Assembly (NCBI GenBank): GCA_030531435.1
Contig: JAUNNN010000012.1
Location: 1 to 43,885 of the forward strand
Length of the DNA: 43,885 bases
Direction: 5' to 3'
Source: Lachnospiraceae bacterium
Lineage (GTDB): Bacteria; Bacillota; Clostridia; Lachnospirales; Lachnospiraceae
Of the stretch, positions 32,381 through 42,235 are shown piece by piece. Position 1 is the first letter of the stretch; every line of letters begins with the position of its first letter. The notes beneath the pieces were generated by a model. That model searched no databases. It saw only the letters and a list, made by a program, of their open reading frames with translations, and had not been told where the DNA came from. The position numbers were made by a program, and so were the translations under genes.

Positions 32381-33961
32381 ATGTGTGAAAAGAAAAAATT
32401 CTACATTACAACACCAATTTACTACCCATCAGGCAATCCACATATTGGACACTGCTACACAACAGTTGCCTGTGATTCAATCGCTAGATATAAGCGAATG
32501 CAGGGTTATGATGTAATGTTTTTAACAGGTACTGACGAGCACGGTCTTAAAATCGAGCAGAAGGCTGCAGAAAAGGGCGTTACTCCTAAACAGTACGTAG
32601 ATGAAATCGTTGAAATATTCAAGAATCTTTGGGAGTACATGAACATCAGCTACGATAGATATATTCGTACAACAGATGACTATCATGTTGAAAGTGTTAC
32701 AAAGATTTTTAAAGAGCTCTATGACAGAGGATACATTTACAAAGGCGAATATACAGGTAAATACTGTACACCATGTGAGAGCTTCTGGACAGAAAGCCAG
32801 CTTGTAGATGGTAAGTGTCCTGAATGTGGCAGAGATGTAATTGAAGCAAAGGAAGAAGCTTATTTCTTCAAAATGTCTCCATTTGCAGACAGACTTGAAA
32901 AGCTCCTTACAGAAACAGATTATCTTCAGCCAAAGACACGTGCTGTTGAGCTTGTAAATAACTTTATCAAGCCAGGTCTTGAAGATCTTTGTGTATCACG
33001 TACATCTTTTACATGGGGTATTCCTGTTTCATTTGATGAAAAGCATGTCATTTATGTATGGGTTGATGCTCTTTCAAACTATATCACAGCGCTTGGATAT
33101 TTAAATGATAAATATGACGATTATGACAAGTTCTGGCCAGCAGACGTGCATATGGTTGCAAAGGATATCATGAGATTCCACGCACTCATTTGGCCTGCAA
33201 TGCTTATGGCTCTTGATCTTCCACTTCCAAAACACCTTGCTGTTCATGGATGGATTACATTTAATGGTCAGAAGATGAGTAAGTCACTTGGAAACGTTGT
33301 AGATCCAATGATTCTTGGTCAAAGATACGGTGCTGATACTATCAGATACCACATTATGAGAGAAATGGCACTTGGTGCTGATTCATCATTCTCAAATGAA
33401 ATAATGATCAACCGTATTAACTCAGATCTTGCAAATGGTTTTGGTAACCTTGTTTCAAGAACTGTAGCAATGGTTGTTAAATACTTCGGTGGTACTCTTA
33501 TTACTGATCGTGAAGCTGGAGACTTTGATGATGACCTTATTTCAATGGCTACTTCATTAAGAAATAAGGTTGATGGATTTATTGACGAAACACAGCTCCA
33601 AAATGCTCTTGCAGAAATATTTAATCTTGTTGCTAGAGCAAATAAATATATTGATGAGACTGAGCCATGGGTACTTGCAAAGGATGAGACAAAGAAAGCA
33701 AGACTTGCCACTGTTCTCTATAACCTTTTAGAGTCAATCAGAGTATCTGCAACTCTTCTTTCATCATTTATGCCATCAACAATGCCTAAGGCTCTTGAGC
33801 AGATTGGTGCAAAGGAGTCAGACATCACATATGAAAACGCTGGAAAGTTTGGCGTTTTACCTGCTGATGTTACTGTTAATAAGGGTGAAGTATTATTCCC
33901 TCGTATTGACGTAGAAAAGGAAATCGAAGCGCTTAACGAAATTATTAAAAACGCAGAATAA
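32381..33961 (+). CDS. metG: methionyl-tRNA synthetase
   Basis: 526 residues; charges tRNA-Met with methionine for initiation and elongation. Class I motifs PHIGH (HIGH) and KMSKS are clear. The zinc knuckle is CTPC...CPEC (~130-150), and the anticodon domain follows ~360-510. It lacks the C-terminal tRNA-binding EMAP-like domain of the longer ~650-residue forms. AAAGGAGG ribosome binding site. A membrane protein gene starts two bases after its stop. Confidence 0.96.
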   Translation: MCEKKKFYITTPIYYPSGNPHIGHCYTTVACDSIARYKRMQGYDVMFLTGTDEHGLKIEQKAAEKGVTPKQYVDEIVEIFKNLWEYMNISYDRYIRTTDDYHVESVTKIFKELYDRGYIYKGEYTGKYCTPCESFWTESQLVDGKCPECGRDVIEAKEEAYFFKMSPFADRLEKLLTETDYLQPKTRAVELVNNFIKPGLEDLCVSRTSFTWGIPVSFDEKHVIYVWVDALSNYITALGYLNDKYDDYDKFWPADVHMVAKDIMRFHALIWPAMLMALDLPLPKHLAVHGWITFNGQKMSKSLGNVVDPMILGQRYGADTIRYHIMREMALGADSSFSNEIMINRINSDLANGFGNLVSRTVAMVVKYFGGTLITDREAGDFDDDLISMATSLRNKVDGFIDETQLQNALAEIFNLVARANKYIDETEPWVLAKDETKKARLATVLYNLLESIRVSATLLSSFMPSTMPKALEQIGAKESDITYENAGKFGVLPADVTVNKGEVLFPRIDVEKEIEALNEIIKNAE

Positions 33962-33963
33962 TT

Positions 33964-34800
33964 ATGATTTTAGATTGTTTGTTAGATAGCTTGATTGATA
34001 GCATAAAGCTTTTGCCATTTTTATTTATAACATACTATGTTATGGAATATTTAGAGCACAAGGCTGGCAGCAAAATGCAGTATGCAATCAAAAAAGCTGG
34101 TAAAAGTGGACCACTTATCGGTGGCGTTTTAGGTGCATTCCCTCAATGCGGATTCTCCGCTGCAGCATCTAACCTCTACGCAGGCAAAATCATTACAATA
34201 GGAACACTTATTGCAGTTTATTTATCAACATCTGATGAAATGCTTCCTATTATGATTTCTAATAATGCAGGGGTTGCTGTAATAGGTAAATTCCTTATTG
34301 TGAAAATACTCATTGGTATGATTGCAGGATTTGTGATTGATTTTGTATTTAGGAAGAAATCCTACGAGCAGAACATCCATCATATATGTGAGGAACACCA
34401 CTGTCATTGTGAAGAGGGAATACTTAAATCAGCTATTCATCATACGCTTGAAATATTTATTTACATATTAATTATTTCTTTCGTATTAAATATCATTATT
34501 GGTGTTGTTGGCGAAGACACAATCCAGAGTGTTATATCAAATAAGCCATTTATAGGTGGAATGATTTCTGGATTAATTGGTCTTATTCCAAATTGTGCTG
34601 GGTCTGTAGTAATTACAGAACTATTCCTCAATGGTGTAATTTCTTTTGGGGTTGCACTAAGCGGACTGTTAGCAGGAAGCGGCGTTGGAATTTTAGTGTT
34701 GTTCAGAGTTAATGATGATATAAAGGAAAATATTAAAATACTTTTAATAACCTACATAGTTTCGGTTATTGTTGGATTTATAGTAGGTCTTGTTTTTTAA
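33964..34800 (+). CDS. predicted metal (Mn/arsenic-type) efflux permease
   Basis: 278 residues with about eight helices in two repeated halves; each half has a Pro-Asn/Gln-Cys motif: GAFPQCGFSAAASNLYAG (first) and GLIPNCAGSVVITELFLNG (second). This matches the ArsP_2 / putative manganese transporter family. The central cytoplasmic loop carries HH, CEEHHCHCEEG, a likely metal-binding cluster. It starts 2 bp after metG and so is probably translated by coupling; such families are often controlled by a metal riboswitch, none of which is visible here. Confidence 0.75.
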   Translation: MILDCLLDSLIDSIKLLPFLFITYYVMEYLEHKAGSKMQYAIKKAGKSGPLIGGVLGAFPQCGFSAAASNLYAGKIITIGTLIAVYLSTSDEMLPIMISNNAGVAVIGKFLIVKILIGMIAGFVIDFVFRKKSYEQNIHHICEEHHCHCEEGILKSAIHHTLEIFIYILIISFVLNIIIGVVGEDTIQSVISNKPFIGGMISGLIGLIPNCAGSVVITELFLNGVISFGVALSGLLAGSGVGILVLFRVNDDIKENIKILLITYIVSVIVGFIVGLVF

Positions 34801-34801
34801 C

Positions 34802-34838
34802 AAAAAAAGAGCTTACCAAATCGGTAAGCTCTTTTTTT
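34802..34838. terminator. bidirectional terminator after the metal permease
   Basis: AAAAAAAGAGCTTACC (34802-34817) pairs with GGTAAGCTCTTTTTTT (34823-34838). It serves the metG unit and the convergent rubrerythrin gene. Confidence 0.95.
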
Positions 34839-34846
34839 GTATTATC

Positions 34847-35431
34847 TTATTTGAAATATCTTTCAAGCATTCCCTTAAGGGCCTTGCCATGTCTAGCTTC
34901 GTCTTTAGCCATTTCTCTTACTGTATCTTCGATTGCTGTAAGTCCATACTTATCACAACATTCAGCAAGATCAAACTTACCTTGTGTTGCGCCAAACTCA
35001 CAATCAACTCTCCAAGCAAGATTATCTTTTGTAGTAGCCTTCATATTTGGCTCTAAGTCTGAACCTAAAAGCTCCGCAAATTTAGCTGCATGTTCTGCCT
35101 CTTCATATGCTGCTTTTTCCCAATAAAGACCAATTTCAGGATATCCTTCACGGTGAGCTATACGTGCCATACATAGATACATACCTACTTCTGAACATTC
35201 ACCATTGAAGTTAGCCATAAGCTGATCAAAAATGAATTTCTTGTCCTCATCAGGAATATTAGGATTGTTCTTAACTGACTTAGCATAAACACCATATTCA
35301 TGCTCTGCTGCAAGCTTAAGTTCGCCCTCCACTGGCTTGAACTTATCACCTTTAACATGACATACTGGACATTCTTCTGGTGGATTATCACCCTCATGAA
35401 TATATCCACAAACAGGACATACGTACTTCAT
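34847..35431 (-). CDS. reverse rubrerythrin (rubredoxin domain first)
   Basis: 194 residues. N-terminal rubredoxin-type iron site C5, C8, C21, C24 (CPVCG ... CPVCH), then a ferritin-like four-helix diiron domain with ExxH motifs (ECSEVGMYL, YEEAEHAAKF, EARHGKALKG). In the usual rubrerythrin the rubredoxin domain is last; clostridial reverse rubrerythrins have this order and act as NADH-linked peroxidases against H2O2 and O2 in anaerobes. It follows 19 bp after a small unknown gene. Confidence 0.92.
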   Translation of the reverse strand: MKYVCPVCGYIHEGDNPPEECPVCHVKGDKFKPVEGELKLAAEHEYGVYAKSVKNNPNIPDEDKKFIFDQLMANFNGECSEVGMYLCMARIAHREGYPEIGLYWEKAAYEEAEHAAKFAELLGSDLEPNMKATTKDNLAWRVDCEFGATQGKFDLAECCDKYGLTAIEDTVREMAKDEARHGKALKGMLERYFK

Positions 35432-35450
35432 TCCTTATCCCCCTTTTCGA

Positions 35451-35711
35451 CTAGCCAAACAGTCTTGCCTGATTCATTCTGCTCATCTGCATCTGCTGGT
35501 CAAGAATTGAACCAAAGTCTAATGACTGTCCTCTTCCTAATGGATTTAAAACATCTGTATAGTTGTCTTCATCCTCTACTAGAGCCGAAACGTCCGTTTT
35601 AGAATCAAGCGCATCATCACTAATTGCAGATATCTTATTAAGACTCTTTGAACTTACTGCATTCGTATTGTAAACATACGGCTGCATAAATGATACTGCA
35701 CCTATCTGCAT
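35451..35711 (-). CDS. small hypothetical protein
   Basis: 86 residues, no signal peptide or membrane segment; N-terminal MQIGAVSFMQPYVYNTN, an acidic middle and a Met/Gln-rich C-terminus (LDQQMQMSRMNQARLF). A strong AAAGGAG ribosome binding site and a promoter (35747-35775) support it. Some Lachnospiraceae carry similar small proteins near motility or cell-envelope genes, but I cannot assign a role. Confidence 0.65.
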   Translation of the reverse strand: MQIGAVSFMQPYVYNTNAVSSKSLNKISAISDDALDSKTDVSALVEDEDNYTDVLNPLGRGQSLDFGSILDQQMQMSRMNQARLFG

Positions 35712-35746
35712 AACGACTCCTTTCTACCATCCTTTTATACATACTA

Positions 35747-35775
35747 ATTTTACCCTTTTTTCTTAATCACATCAA
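35747..35775 (-). promoter_or_regulatory. promoter of the small unknown gene and rubrerythrin
   Basis: Minus strand: -35 TTGATG (35775-35770), 17-bp spacer, -10 TAAAAT (35752-35747). Confidence 0.5.
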
Positions 35776-35817
35776 CCACAAGATGTGGCATTTTTGTATT
35801 TAATTACGTACGATAAA

Positions 35818-37050
35818 CTACTTATCTTTTCTTAAACAAATAAATGTATCTACTGTTATAACTATAATCATAATGTAGACAAAGAGATACATTGCATTTT
35901 CAAGTTCAAATGCAAATGCCCAAACTGGAACAGTAAAAATCATGGCAAATAAGAATGCATACACATAATCTATTACTTCAAACTTTCCATCATTATTCTC
36001 ATTTTGCATAAGAAGGAAAATCATTAATGCAATGAAGAAATAAATTGCTGTATATCTGTATGCACTTGATACATAAACAACCATTGGGCTTACAAGTAAG
36101 AACATTTCTTTCCATTTATTTTTACTAACCCAGAAGGCAATAAGTGTAATTACAAGATAAATATTCTCAACGACTTTTCCTACAGTATGTCCAATCCATT
36201 TATAGTCCATACCCTTTGCCATCTCAAATGCAGATGTTACAAGTCCTCTAATGGTTGTTGCCTGTTCATTACTTCTTCCCTGCATAAGCTTAAGAATAAT
36301 TAAATAATCCTTAACACTTCTTAAACCGTCAAAAAATACAAATGGAACTATAAACAATGCAACTCCGTATATCATAAGTCGTATAGCCTCTTTATATCTT
36401 TTCTCTTTTAAATAAAGAAGACCAAATATTGCAGGATACAATTTAAAGTTTGCAGCAACTGCAATTAATATAAGCGCTAGCTCACGTAAAACCTTATTTT
36501 CACTATCCTTAAAGGCCATTGCAAACATAAGAAGTATAAGCACAATAAATACTGCATTACCTCGCTCAAGAGCTGAAGCACCAAATGGTGCAGAAAAGAT
36601 AGCTACAACAGTTAAAAGCATTGATCTTGTAGACTTCCATGGCTTACTTGAATTCTCATTAAAGATTTGAACAGAGAATGAAAATAAAGCAACTAACACA
36701 GATGAGAACACAAGGTAAATGAACAAATAGTACTGATAGTTTATAACATCCTTTAATCTTTCCATGTTATCAACCGGATTAATCACAAACATATAGTGAT
36801 ATAAAAGGTATGACAATGGTGGAAAACATGGATCAACATCATACGCGTTGTAAACAGTCTTTAAATCTCTGCCGTAGAAAATATGATAAAAATAATCCGC
36901 CAGTGTGTAGTCTCCATTATGCTGCATAATAAGCCAGTCAAATGTTGATACGTTATTATTGAAGAATGCAAATACAAAAAATCCTACAATTCCTGCAATT
37001 GATGCAATAAAAAATAATGCTGTTGGCGTTAATTTCTTTAATCTATTCAT
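35818..37050 (-). CDS. polytopic membrane glycosyltransferase, GT87-like
   Basis: 410 residues with about ten helices. After the first helix comes an extracytoplasmic loop with NGDYTLADYFYHIFYGRDLK and DPCFPPLSYLLYHYMF, the pattern of GT-C / GT87 (DUF2029) polyprenyl-phosphate-sugar transferases. It probably adds a mannose- or galactose-type sugar to a cell-surface glycan or lipid. Its ATG overlaps the stop of the upstream flavoenzyme gene (TAATG), so the two are coupled. Confidence 0.75.
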   Translation of the reverse strand: MNRLKKLTPTALFFIASIAGIVGFFVFAFFNNNVSTFDWLIMQHNGDYTLADYFYHIFYGRDLKTVYNAYDVDPCFPPLSYLLYHYMFVINPVDNMERLKDVINYQYYLFIYLVFSSVLVALFSFSVQIFNENSSKPWKSTRSMLLTVVAIFSAPFGASALERGNAVFIVLILLMFAMAFKDSENKVLRELALILIAVAANFKLYPAIFGLLYLKEKRYKEAIRLMIYGVALFIVPFVFFDGLRSVKDYLIILKLMQGRSNEQATTIRGLVTSAFEMAKGMDYKWIGHTVGKVVENIYLVITLIAFWVSKNKWKEMFLLVSPMVVYVSSAYRYTAIYFFIALMIFLLMQNENNDGKFEVIDYVYAFLFAMIFTVPVWAFAFELENAMYLFVYIMIIVITVDTFICLRKDK

Positions 37051-38606
37051 TAGCTTTCCTTTGCTTCCTCATGGTATTCCTTTTCAGTATTAACGCTCCA
37101 GACATTAGTCTGATCCTTGTTTCCTGAAAGGATATTCTTAACAGCTTCAAATGATGTAACCATTGAGTGATCAATATTGTTATATCTATGCTGTCCATTA
37201 CGTCCTACACAGAATAGGTTCTCTATCTTTTTGAGATAATCAGTAAGCGTATCAATTTCATCATATGTATCAAAATAAGCAGGATATGCTTTTTTAACCT
37301 TTTCCATATGTGTATCAATAACTGCATCCTTAGACTCTATAAGTCCAAGAGAAATCATTTCTTTTATACCAACCTCAGAAAACTCTGCTTCTGTCATGTT
37401 CCAGAACTCATCGCCCTCATTTACAAAGTATTCAAGACCAATCCATACTGTATTCTCAATATCACTAACCATGTATGGAGACCAGTTATTATAAATCTGG
37501 AAACGGCCAAGCTTAACTGTTCTATCCTGAACATAAACCCAACAATCTGGAACAATGTTGTTCATAGTCTTAATATCTGTATGATTCTTAAGATTTATTT
37601 TTGAAACAAGTACACCAAGTGTCATGTAGTCTCTGTATGGAAGACCTTCAGCAATTCTCTTAGGTGCTTCATCAACATCATTCATGCCACCAACTAAGTC
37701 CTTAAGTGGCATAGAAGAAATTACATAATCACCATTAAGAGTAACTGTGTTTCCATTATTTTCATATGAAACTCCTGTTACTCTATTTCCATCCTTATGG
37801 ATTTTTGTAACCTTCGCATTTTTAATTATTTCGCCACCAAGCTTTTCAATTTCAGACGCTGTAACATCCCAGAGCTGTCCTGGACCAAGTTTAGGGTATT
37901 TGAATTCCTCAATTAGAGAAGTTTCAACTTTTCTATTTTTTCCTTTGAAAATCTTTCCAAATATGTCTTTAATAACTGCCATGATGGAAAGACCCTTTAC
38001 ACGCTGCTCTCCCCATGAAGCATCAATTTCGGATGGATGTCTTCCCCAAAGATTCTCTGTGTAGTACTCAAAGAACATTGAATAAAGTCTTCTTCCAAAA
38101 CGATTAATGTAGAAATTCTCAAGATTTGTTTCTGGAAGCTTATGAATCATTGAAGCAAGATATGAAAATCCTACCTTCACTGTCGTAATAAATCCCATAT
38201 TCTTAAATGTTTCTGGTTTTAAGGAAATAGGATAATCATAGAATTTTTTATCAAATAAAATACGAGAAACTCTATGACGCATAAGCATTACTCGATCTTC
38301 ATTTTCAGGGTTTGGACCACCCTTTACAACTGGTGAAGTCCTTCCTAACTTAACATCGTCATATGGCATACTTCCCTGAACAGGAAGCATTTTCTCCCAC
38401 CATTCATTTACATCAGGATCCTTTGAGAAGAATCTATGTCCTCCCATATCCATTCTGTTACCTTTATAATTAACAGTTTTACTAATACCTCCAAAGCAGT
38501 CACTCTCTTCAAGAAGAGTTACAGAATAATCATTGCTTTTTGAAAGTATTTCATATGCAGCTGTGAGTCCCGCAGGACCACCACCTATTACTATAATTTT
38601 CTTCAT
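37050..38606 (-). CDS. FAD-dependent oxidoreductase, UDP-galactopyranose mutase-like
   Basis: 518 residues. FAD site [13 protein letters not shown] at the start, then the flavin-binding GGISKTV and [11 protein letters not shown], which resemble UDP-galactopyranose mutase and related amine-oxidase-fold enzymes. The C-terminus has [20 protein letters not shown]. It is longer than classical Glf (~370-390). Likely roles are sugar-nucleotide isomerisation (pyranose to furanose) or oxidation for a surface glycan; the coupled glycosyltransferase supports this. Confidence 0.78.
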   Translation of the reverse strand: MKKIIVIGGGPAGLTAAYEILSKSNDYSVTLLEESDCFGGISKTVNYKGNRMDMGGHRFFSKDPDVNEWWEKMLPVQGSMPYDDVKLGRTSPVVKGGPNPENEDRVMLMRHRVSRILFDKKFYDYPISLKPETFKNMGFITTVKVGFSYLASMIHKLPETNLENFYINRFGRRLYSMFFEYYTENLWGRHPSEIDASWGEQRVKGLSIMAVIKDIFGKIFKGKNRKVETSLIEEFKYPKLGPGQLWDVTASEIEKLGGEIIKNAKVTKIHKDGNRVTGVSYENNGNTVTLNGDYVISSMPLKDLVGGMNDVDEAPKRIAEGLPYRDYMTLGVLVSKINLKNHTDIKTMNNIVPDCWVYVQDRTVKLGRFQIYNNWSPYMVSDIENTVWIGLEYFVNEGDEFWNMTEAEFSEVGIKEMISLGLIESKDAVIDTHMEKVKKAYPAYFDTYDEIDTLTDYLKKIENLFCVGRNGQHRYNNIDHSMVTSFEAVKNILSGNKDQTNVWSVNTEKEYHEEAKES

Positions 38607-38738
38607 AAAATGTACAGATTAATACCTTTCTATCTACCACGTATAAATATACGCACGCTTCTCTAATTATATAAATTTTGCGGTACTCTTTCAATAGAAA
38701 CCCTCTTTTATCATGAACCGGTCTCATATATCATATCA

Positions 38739-38768
38739 ATGACAAATAGGCATCTATTGTTATATAAT
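38739..38768 (+). promoter_or_regulatory. promoter of the acyltransferase-maf unit
   Basis: ATGACA (38739-38744), 18-bp spacer, TATAAT (38763-38768). Confidence 0.5.
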
Positions 38769-38823
38769 TATAGACGTGTGAATAAAATAAATCATGATTA
38801 CAAATAAGCTACTGGGGGACATT

Positions 38824-39987
38824 ATGTTTTACTACAATTGGATTGTATTAGCTATTGTTTTAGTTATTTTATTTTTTGGTGCTAAACGCGCAAAACGTGG
38901 TGAATGGAATGATGAATTTCTTTCTTTAGATCAGACAAAATATCTTCAAGGCTTCATCGCAATCTGCATTATGCTACACCATATTTCTCAAAAGGTAAGC
39001 GCAAACTGGATTGACCCAAAGCTTTACATTCCAGGACTTGATATATTCACTGAATTGGGATATTTCTTTGTTTCAATTTTCTTATTCTGTTCAGGATATG
39101 GCCTATATAAAAGCTATAAAAATAAATCAGATTACTTTAATGGCTTTATTTCAAGAAGAATTATTCCCCTTATTGTTGCTTTCTATACAACAGAATGGAT
39201 TTTCCTTATAGCAAGATATTTTCTTAAAGAAAAGATTGATGGGAAGCTCCTTATACAGTACTTAACAGGCATTCATACAAGTAACCCAAATTCATGGTAC
39301 GTTGAAGTTATGCCATTCTTCTATCTTGCATTTTTCCTTATTTTTAAGTTCTGCAAGAAAGAAAATATCTCTATTATTCTAATTACGTTATTTACAATTG
39401 GATACATTATACTTGGACTTAACACAGACCATAACCCATATTATCTTCGTGGTGAATGGTGGTATAACTCAATCCACATCTTCCCAATAGGTATTATTTT
39501 TGCAAAATTTGAAAAGCAAATAATAGCTTTCTTCAAAAAATATTACTATGTGATTCTTGTGCTTTCCATTATATTAACAACTTATACATTTGTTCATTCA
39601 GAAATAAATATGGGCGTTTATTCATATTATGGTGAGACATTTGGCGCAAAGGATACTGTTCACAGAAGATGGATGTGCTTATATCTTCAGGAGCTTGCAT
39701 CTTTTGGCTTTACATTATTATTAGTATTAATGAATCTCAAATATAAGATTGGAAATGTTGTTCTTTCATTCTTTGGAAAAATGACACTTGAATTTTACTT
39801 AATACATGGATTATTTGTTGAGCTTTTCTCATATGGATTTGCTACAGAAATTGATTCCATATACAGAATAACTTCTATACCACTTTATATATTTGTAGTT
39901 ACCATACTTAGCATACCTTCAGCACTACTATTGCAGAAATTAGACAACCTGATTTCTTCACTATTTGTTAAGAAAAATAAAGCATGA
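38824..39987 (+). CDS. membrane acyltransferase (acyltransferase 3 family)
   Basis: 387 residues with about ten helices. The start is set at 38824 because GGGGGA lies just upstream; a 10-codon longer frame begins at 38794. Conserved features: TKYLQGFIAICIMLHHIS with the family His, and FVSIFLFCSGYGLYKSY. It would transfer acyl (often acetyl) groups to surface glycans, which fits the divergent glycan genes. It shares four bases (ATGA) with maf. Confidence 0.82.
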   Translation: MFYYNWIVLAIVLVILFFGAKRAKRGEWNDEFLSLDQTKYLQGFIAICIMLHHISQKVSANWIDPKLYIPGLDIFTELGYFFVSIFLFCSGYGLYKSYKNKSDYFNGFISRRIIPLIVAFYTTEWIFLIARYFLKEKIDGKLLIQYLTGIHTSNPNSWYVEVMPFFYLAFFLIFKFCKKENISIILITLFTIGYIILGLNTDHNPYYLRGEWWYNSIHIFPIGIIFAKFEKQIIAFFKKYYYVILVLSIILTTYTFVHSEINMGVYSYYGETFGAKDTVHRRWMCLYLQELASFGFTLLLVLMNLKYKIGNVVLSFFGKMTLEFYLIHGLFVELFSYGFATEIDSIYRITSIPLYIFVVTILSIPSALLLQKLDNLISSLFVKKNKA

Positions 39988-40559
39988 AAAGAATTGTTTT
40001 AGCATCGGGGTCACCCAGACGTAAAGAATTATTAGCAAAACTACATATTGATTTTGAAATAATTACTTCAGATGTTGATGAAAATATTGATTTTGTATCG
40101 CCTGAAGAAATGGTTGAAAATCTGGCATTAAGAAAAGCCAAAGCCGTTTTTGATTCTCTTGATGATAATGATTTACTAGTTATAGGCGCTGATACAATTG
40201 TGTATTACGATGGGGAAGTTTTGGGAAAACCTGAGGATGAAGAAGAAGCAAGAGCAATGATTTCCATGCTCTCAGAAAGAACCCATCAGGTATACACAGG
40301 CGTTGCCTTATGCACGAGAATAGACGGTGCTATTTCCTTTAAGACATTTCATGACAAAACAGATGTAACATTCTATCCAATAGACAGATTTGATATTGAT
40401 GCATATATAAAAACTGGATCACCTATGGATAAAGCAGGTGCGTATGGCATTCAGGATGACTTTGCAATCCATGTCAAAAAAATAGAAGGCGATTACAACA
40501 ATGTAGTCGGCCTTCCTATTGCTAAACTATATCAGGAAATAAAAGCCCTTAATTTGTAA
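39984..40559 (+). CDS. maf: Maf-family nucleotide pyrophosphatase
   Basis: 191 residues. MKRIVLASGSPRRKELL is the diagnostic N-terminal phosphate-binding motif; VIGADTIV and the KAGAYGIQ stretch complete the site. Maf hydrolyses non-canonical or modified nucleoside triphosphates (dTTP/UTP type) and affects septum formation. Its end overlaps the convergent cupin gene by 11 bp. Confidence 0.93.
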   Translation: MKRIVLASGSPRRKELLAKLHIDFEIITSDVDENIDFVSPEEMVENLALRKAKAVFDSLDDNDLLVIGADTIVYYDGEVLGKPEDEEEARAMISMLSERTHQVYTGVALCTRIDGAISFKTFHDKTDVTFYPIDRFDIDAYIKTGSPMDKAGAYGIQDDFAIHVKKIEGDYNNVVGLPIAKLYQEIKALNL

Positions 40560-40567
40560 GGGCTTTT
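40541..40567. terminator. bidirectional terminator embedded in two overlapping gene ends
   Basis: AAAAGCCCTT (40541-40550) pairs with AAGGGCTTTT (40558-40567) around a 7-nt loop. The left arm encodes the last codons of maf; the right arm encodes the last codons of the cupin on the other strand. Confidence 0.85.
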
Positions 40568-41040
40568 ATTAATTCTTCAAAATCAGGATATGTTTCAAGT
40601 GCCCAGTTAACATCTGTTAGATGTTCATATCCTTTATCCGTATACCCAGGAGAGTTAGTACATCCAACAAGTGTATAGCCATACTTACCAGTTGCAAGTG
40701 GTCTTGAACCCTGAAAGCAACCCTTGTGCATTACTATCTGTGGTTCTTCTCCATCTAAAACATTATTACCAAGAATTCTTCTGTTTGCTGTTCCATCAGG
40801 ACATAACTCTAGCATTTCAAGAGGATCTCCCATGTAATGATGATATATTTCATCATTTGGAAGCTTGTGAAGATGTGAAAATGCGCCTCTCTTTAAAAGA
40901 TAATAAATGGCATTACACATTTCTTTATTTCCAGTTTTTTCCTCACTATGATATGTTGATTTAAACATACCACCCTCTATAGGAAGTGGTTCAAGTTTTA
41001 GCTTCTCTATTATTTCATCTACTGTAATTTCTTTAATCAT
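40549..41040 (-). CDS. cupin-fold protein (DUF985 / Cupin_5-like)
   Basis: 163 residues from the ATG at 41040, which overlaps the upstream stop as ATGA; a longer TTG-start frame is less likely. The single-domain beta-barrel carries LKRGAFSHLHKLPNDEIYHHYMGDP (shown as the first 20 residues LKRGAFSHLHKLPNDEIYHH), giving cupin-type His/Glu ligands, and QGSRPLATGKYGYTLVGCT. Family function is uncertain; sugar-epimerase or oxidoreductase-like roles are suggested for relatives. Coupling to the Gfo/Idh/MocA gene suggests sugar or polyol metabolism. Confidence 0.8.
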   Translation of the reverse strand: MIKEITVDEIIEKLKLEPLPIEGGMFKSTYHSEEKTGNKEMCNAIYYLLKRGAFSHLHKLPNDEIYHHYMGDPLEMLELCPDGTANRRILGNNVLDGEEPQIVMHKGCFQGSRPLATGKYGYTLVGCTNSPGYTDKGYEHLTDVNWALETYPDFEELIKALTN

Positions 41041-42101
41041 ATATCTACCCAATTTGCATCATTATTTGCACTTTCATAAATTGCTTCACACACTCTTGCA
41101 AGATATGCACCATCTTCAAAGGTTGGGAGAACATTTGACGCTTCCTTTTTATCTACAAGATTATAATAGTCTTTTACAAGCTCGATTACTGTATCATTAA
41201 ATCCATTATTTCCAAATGCAAAATTAATTGTATTTACTGGGCATCCCTTACTTGCAAAAGAAAGCTTCGTAGCTTCTATTGAATCCCATGAAACATTCTT
41301 TTTTGATCCAGCCACTTCAACCTTAATAGTATTCATATGTCCTGAGGAAACCTCTGATAAAACAAATGAACCAAAAACGCCGTTTTCAAACTGGAAGGTA
41401 ATAAGCGCTGAATCTTCTGAATCAACTTTAAACTCATCACCAGTTTCGATATTTGCATCATACATCATGCCATCCTTTATAACCCTGTCTTTTTGGATTC
41501 TGTTAAAGCAGGCACTAAGTCTTGATATTTTTTGTCCTGTAATAAAATAAATCAGGTCAACAAGATGTGTTCCTATTTCTGTAACTGCACGCATTTTTCC
41601 AGCTTTTTCTTCATCATACCTCCATGTATAAGCAGTAGGTAAAAGCTCAAATTCCTGGAGATACTCGCCATGGCAAAGCATCAGTTTTCCAAAATCATCA
41701 CTTTTTACCATCTTACTTGCTTCCATGCAAGCTGGATTATATCGTACATTTAAATCAACAGCTGTAATAACACCACACTTTACAGCAAGCTCTGAAAGCT
41801 CTTTTGCTTCACTATAACTTAAACAAAGTGGTTTTTCACAGAGCACATTTTTACCAGCTTCTATGAGAGCTTTTACTTCTTCATAATGAAGAGCAGCTGG
41901 TGTACAAACATGGACAGATGTAACTTCATCTGAAAGAAGATCGCTAAAGCTTCCAGAGTTCTTTTTTATACCATAGCTTTTTGCAAATTCCTCCGCGGAT
42001 TTTGTATTTGGATTTACAACAATACCAACTTCTAATCCTGCACATCTAACCGCGTTTACATGACTGTGTGCTATGCTTCCTGTTCCTAATATTGCTATCA
42101 T
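41037..42101 (-). CDS. Gfo/Idh/MocA-family oxidoreductase
   Basis: 354 residues from the ATG at 42101 (TTAGGAATAATAAAATG context). N-terminal NAD(P) Rossmann motif GTGSIAHSH, the CEKPLCLSY motif with the catalytic-type Lys, and the alpha/beta substrate domain with TEIGTHLVDLIYFITG (His on the active-site helix). It oxidises or reduces a sugar, inositol-type polyol or related hydroxy compound. Operon with the cupin; separated from the 4-hydroxybutyrate genes by a terminator. Confidence 0.9.
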   Translation of the reverse strand: MIAILGTGSIAHSHVNAVRCAGLEVGIVVNPNTKSAEEFAKSYGIKKNSGSFSDLLSDEVTSVHVCTPAALHYEEVKALIEAGKNVLCEKPLCLSYSEAKELSELAVKCGVITAVDLNVRYNPACMEASKMVKSDDFGKLMLCHGEYLQEFELLPTAYTWRYDEEKAGKMRAVTEIGTHLVDLIYFITGQKISRLSACFNRIQKDRVIKDGMMYDANIETGDEFKVDSEDSALITFQFENGVFGSFVLSEVSSGHMNTIKVEVAGSKKNVSWDSIEATKLSFASKGCPVNTINFAFGNNGFNDTVIELVKDYYNLVDKKEASNVLPTFEDGAYLARVCEAIYESANNDANWVDI

Positions 42102-42177
42102 TTTATTATTCCTAACTGTAATCAATTTTTAAAAATATTATATAACAGTAAATGCTAGTTTGTCATTGACAGAAAAA

Positions 42178-42202
42178 GAGCTATACCATTATGGTATAGC
42201 TC
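42178..42202 (-). terminator. terminator of the 4-hydroxybutyrate dehydrogenase operon
   Basis: Near-perfect palindrome GAGCTATACCAT (42178-42189) / ATGGTATAGCTC (42191-42202), then CTTTTTCT on the minus strand. Confidence 0.9.
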
Positions 42203-42235
42203 CCTGCTAAGTTTATTAGGAGACTCAAAATGAAT

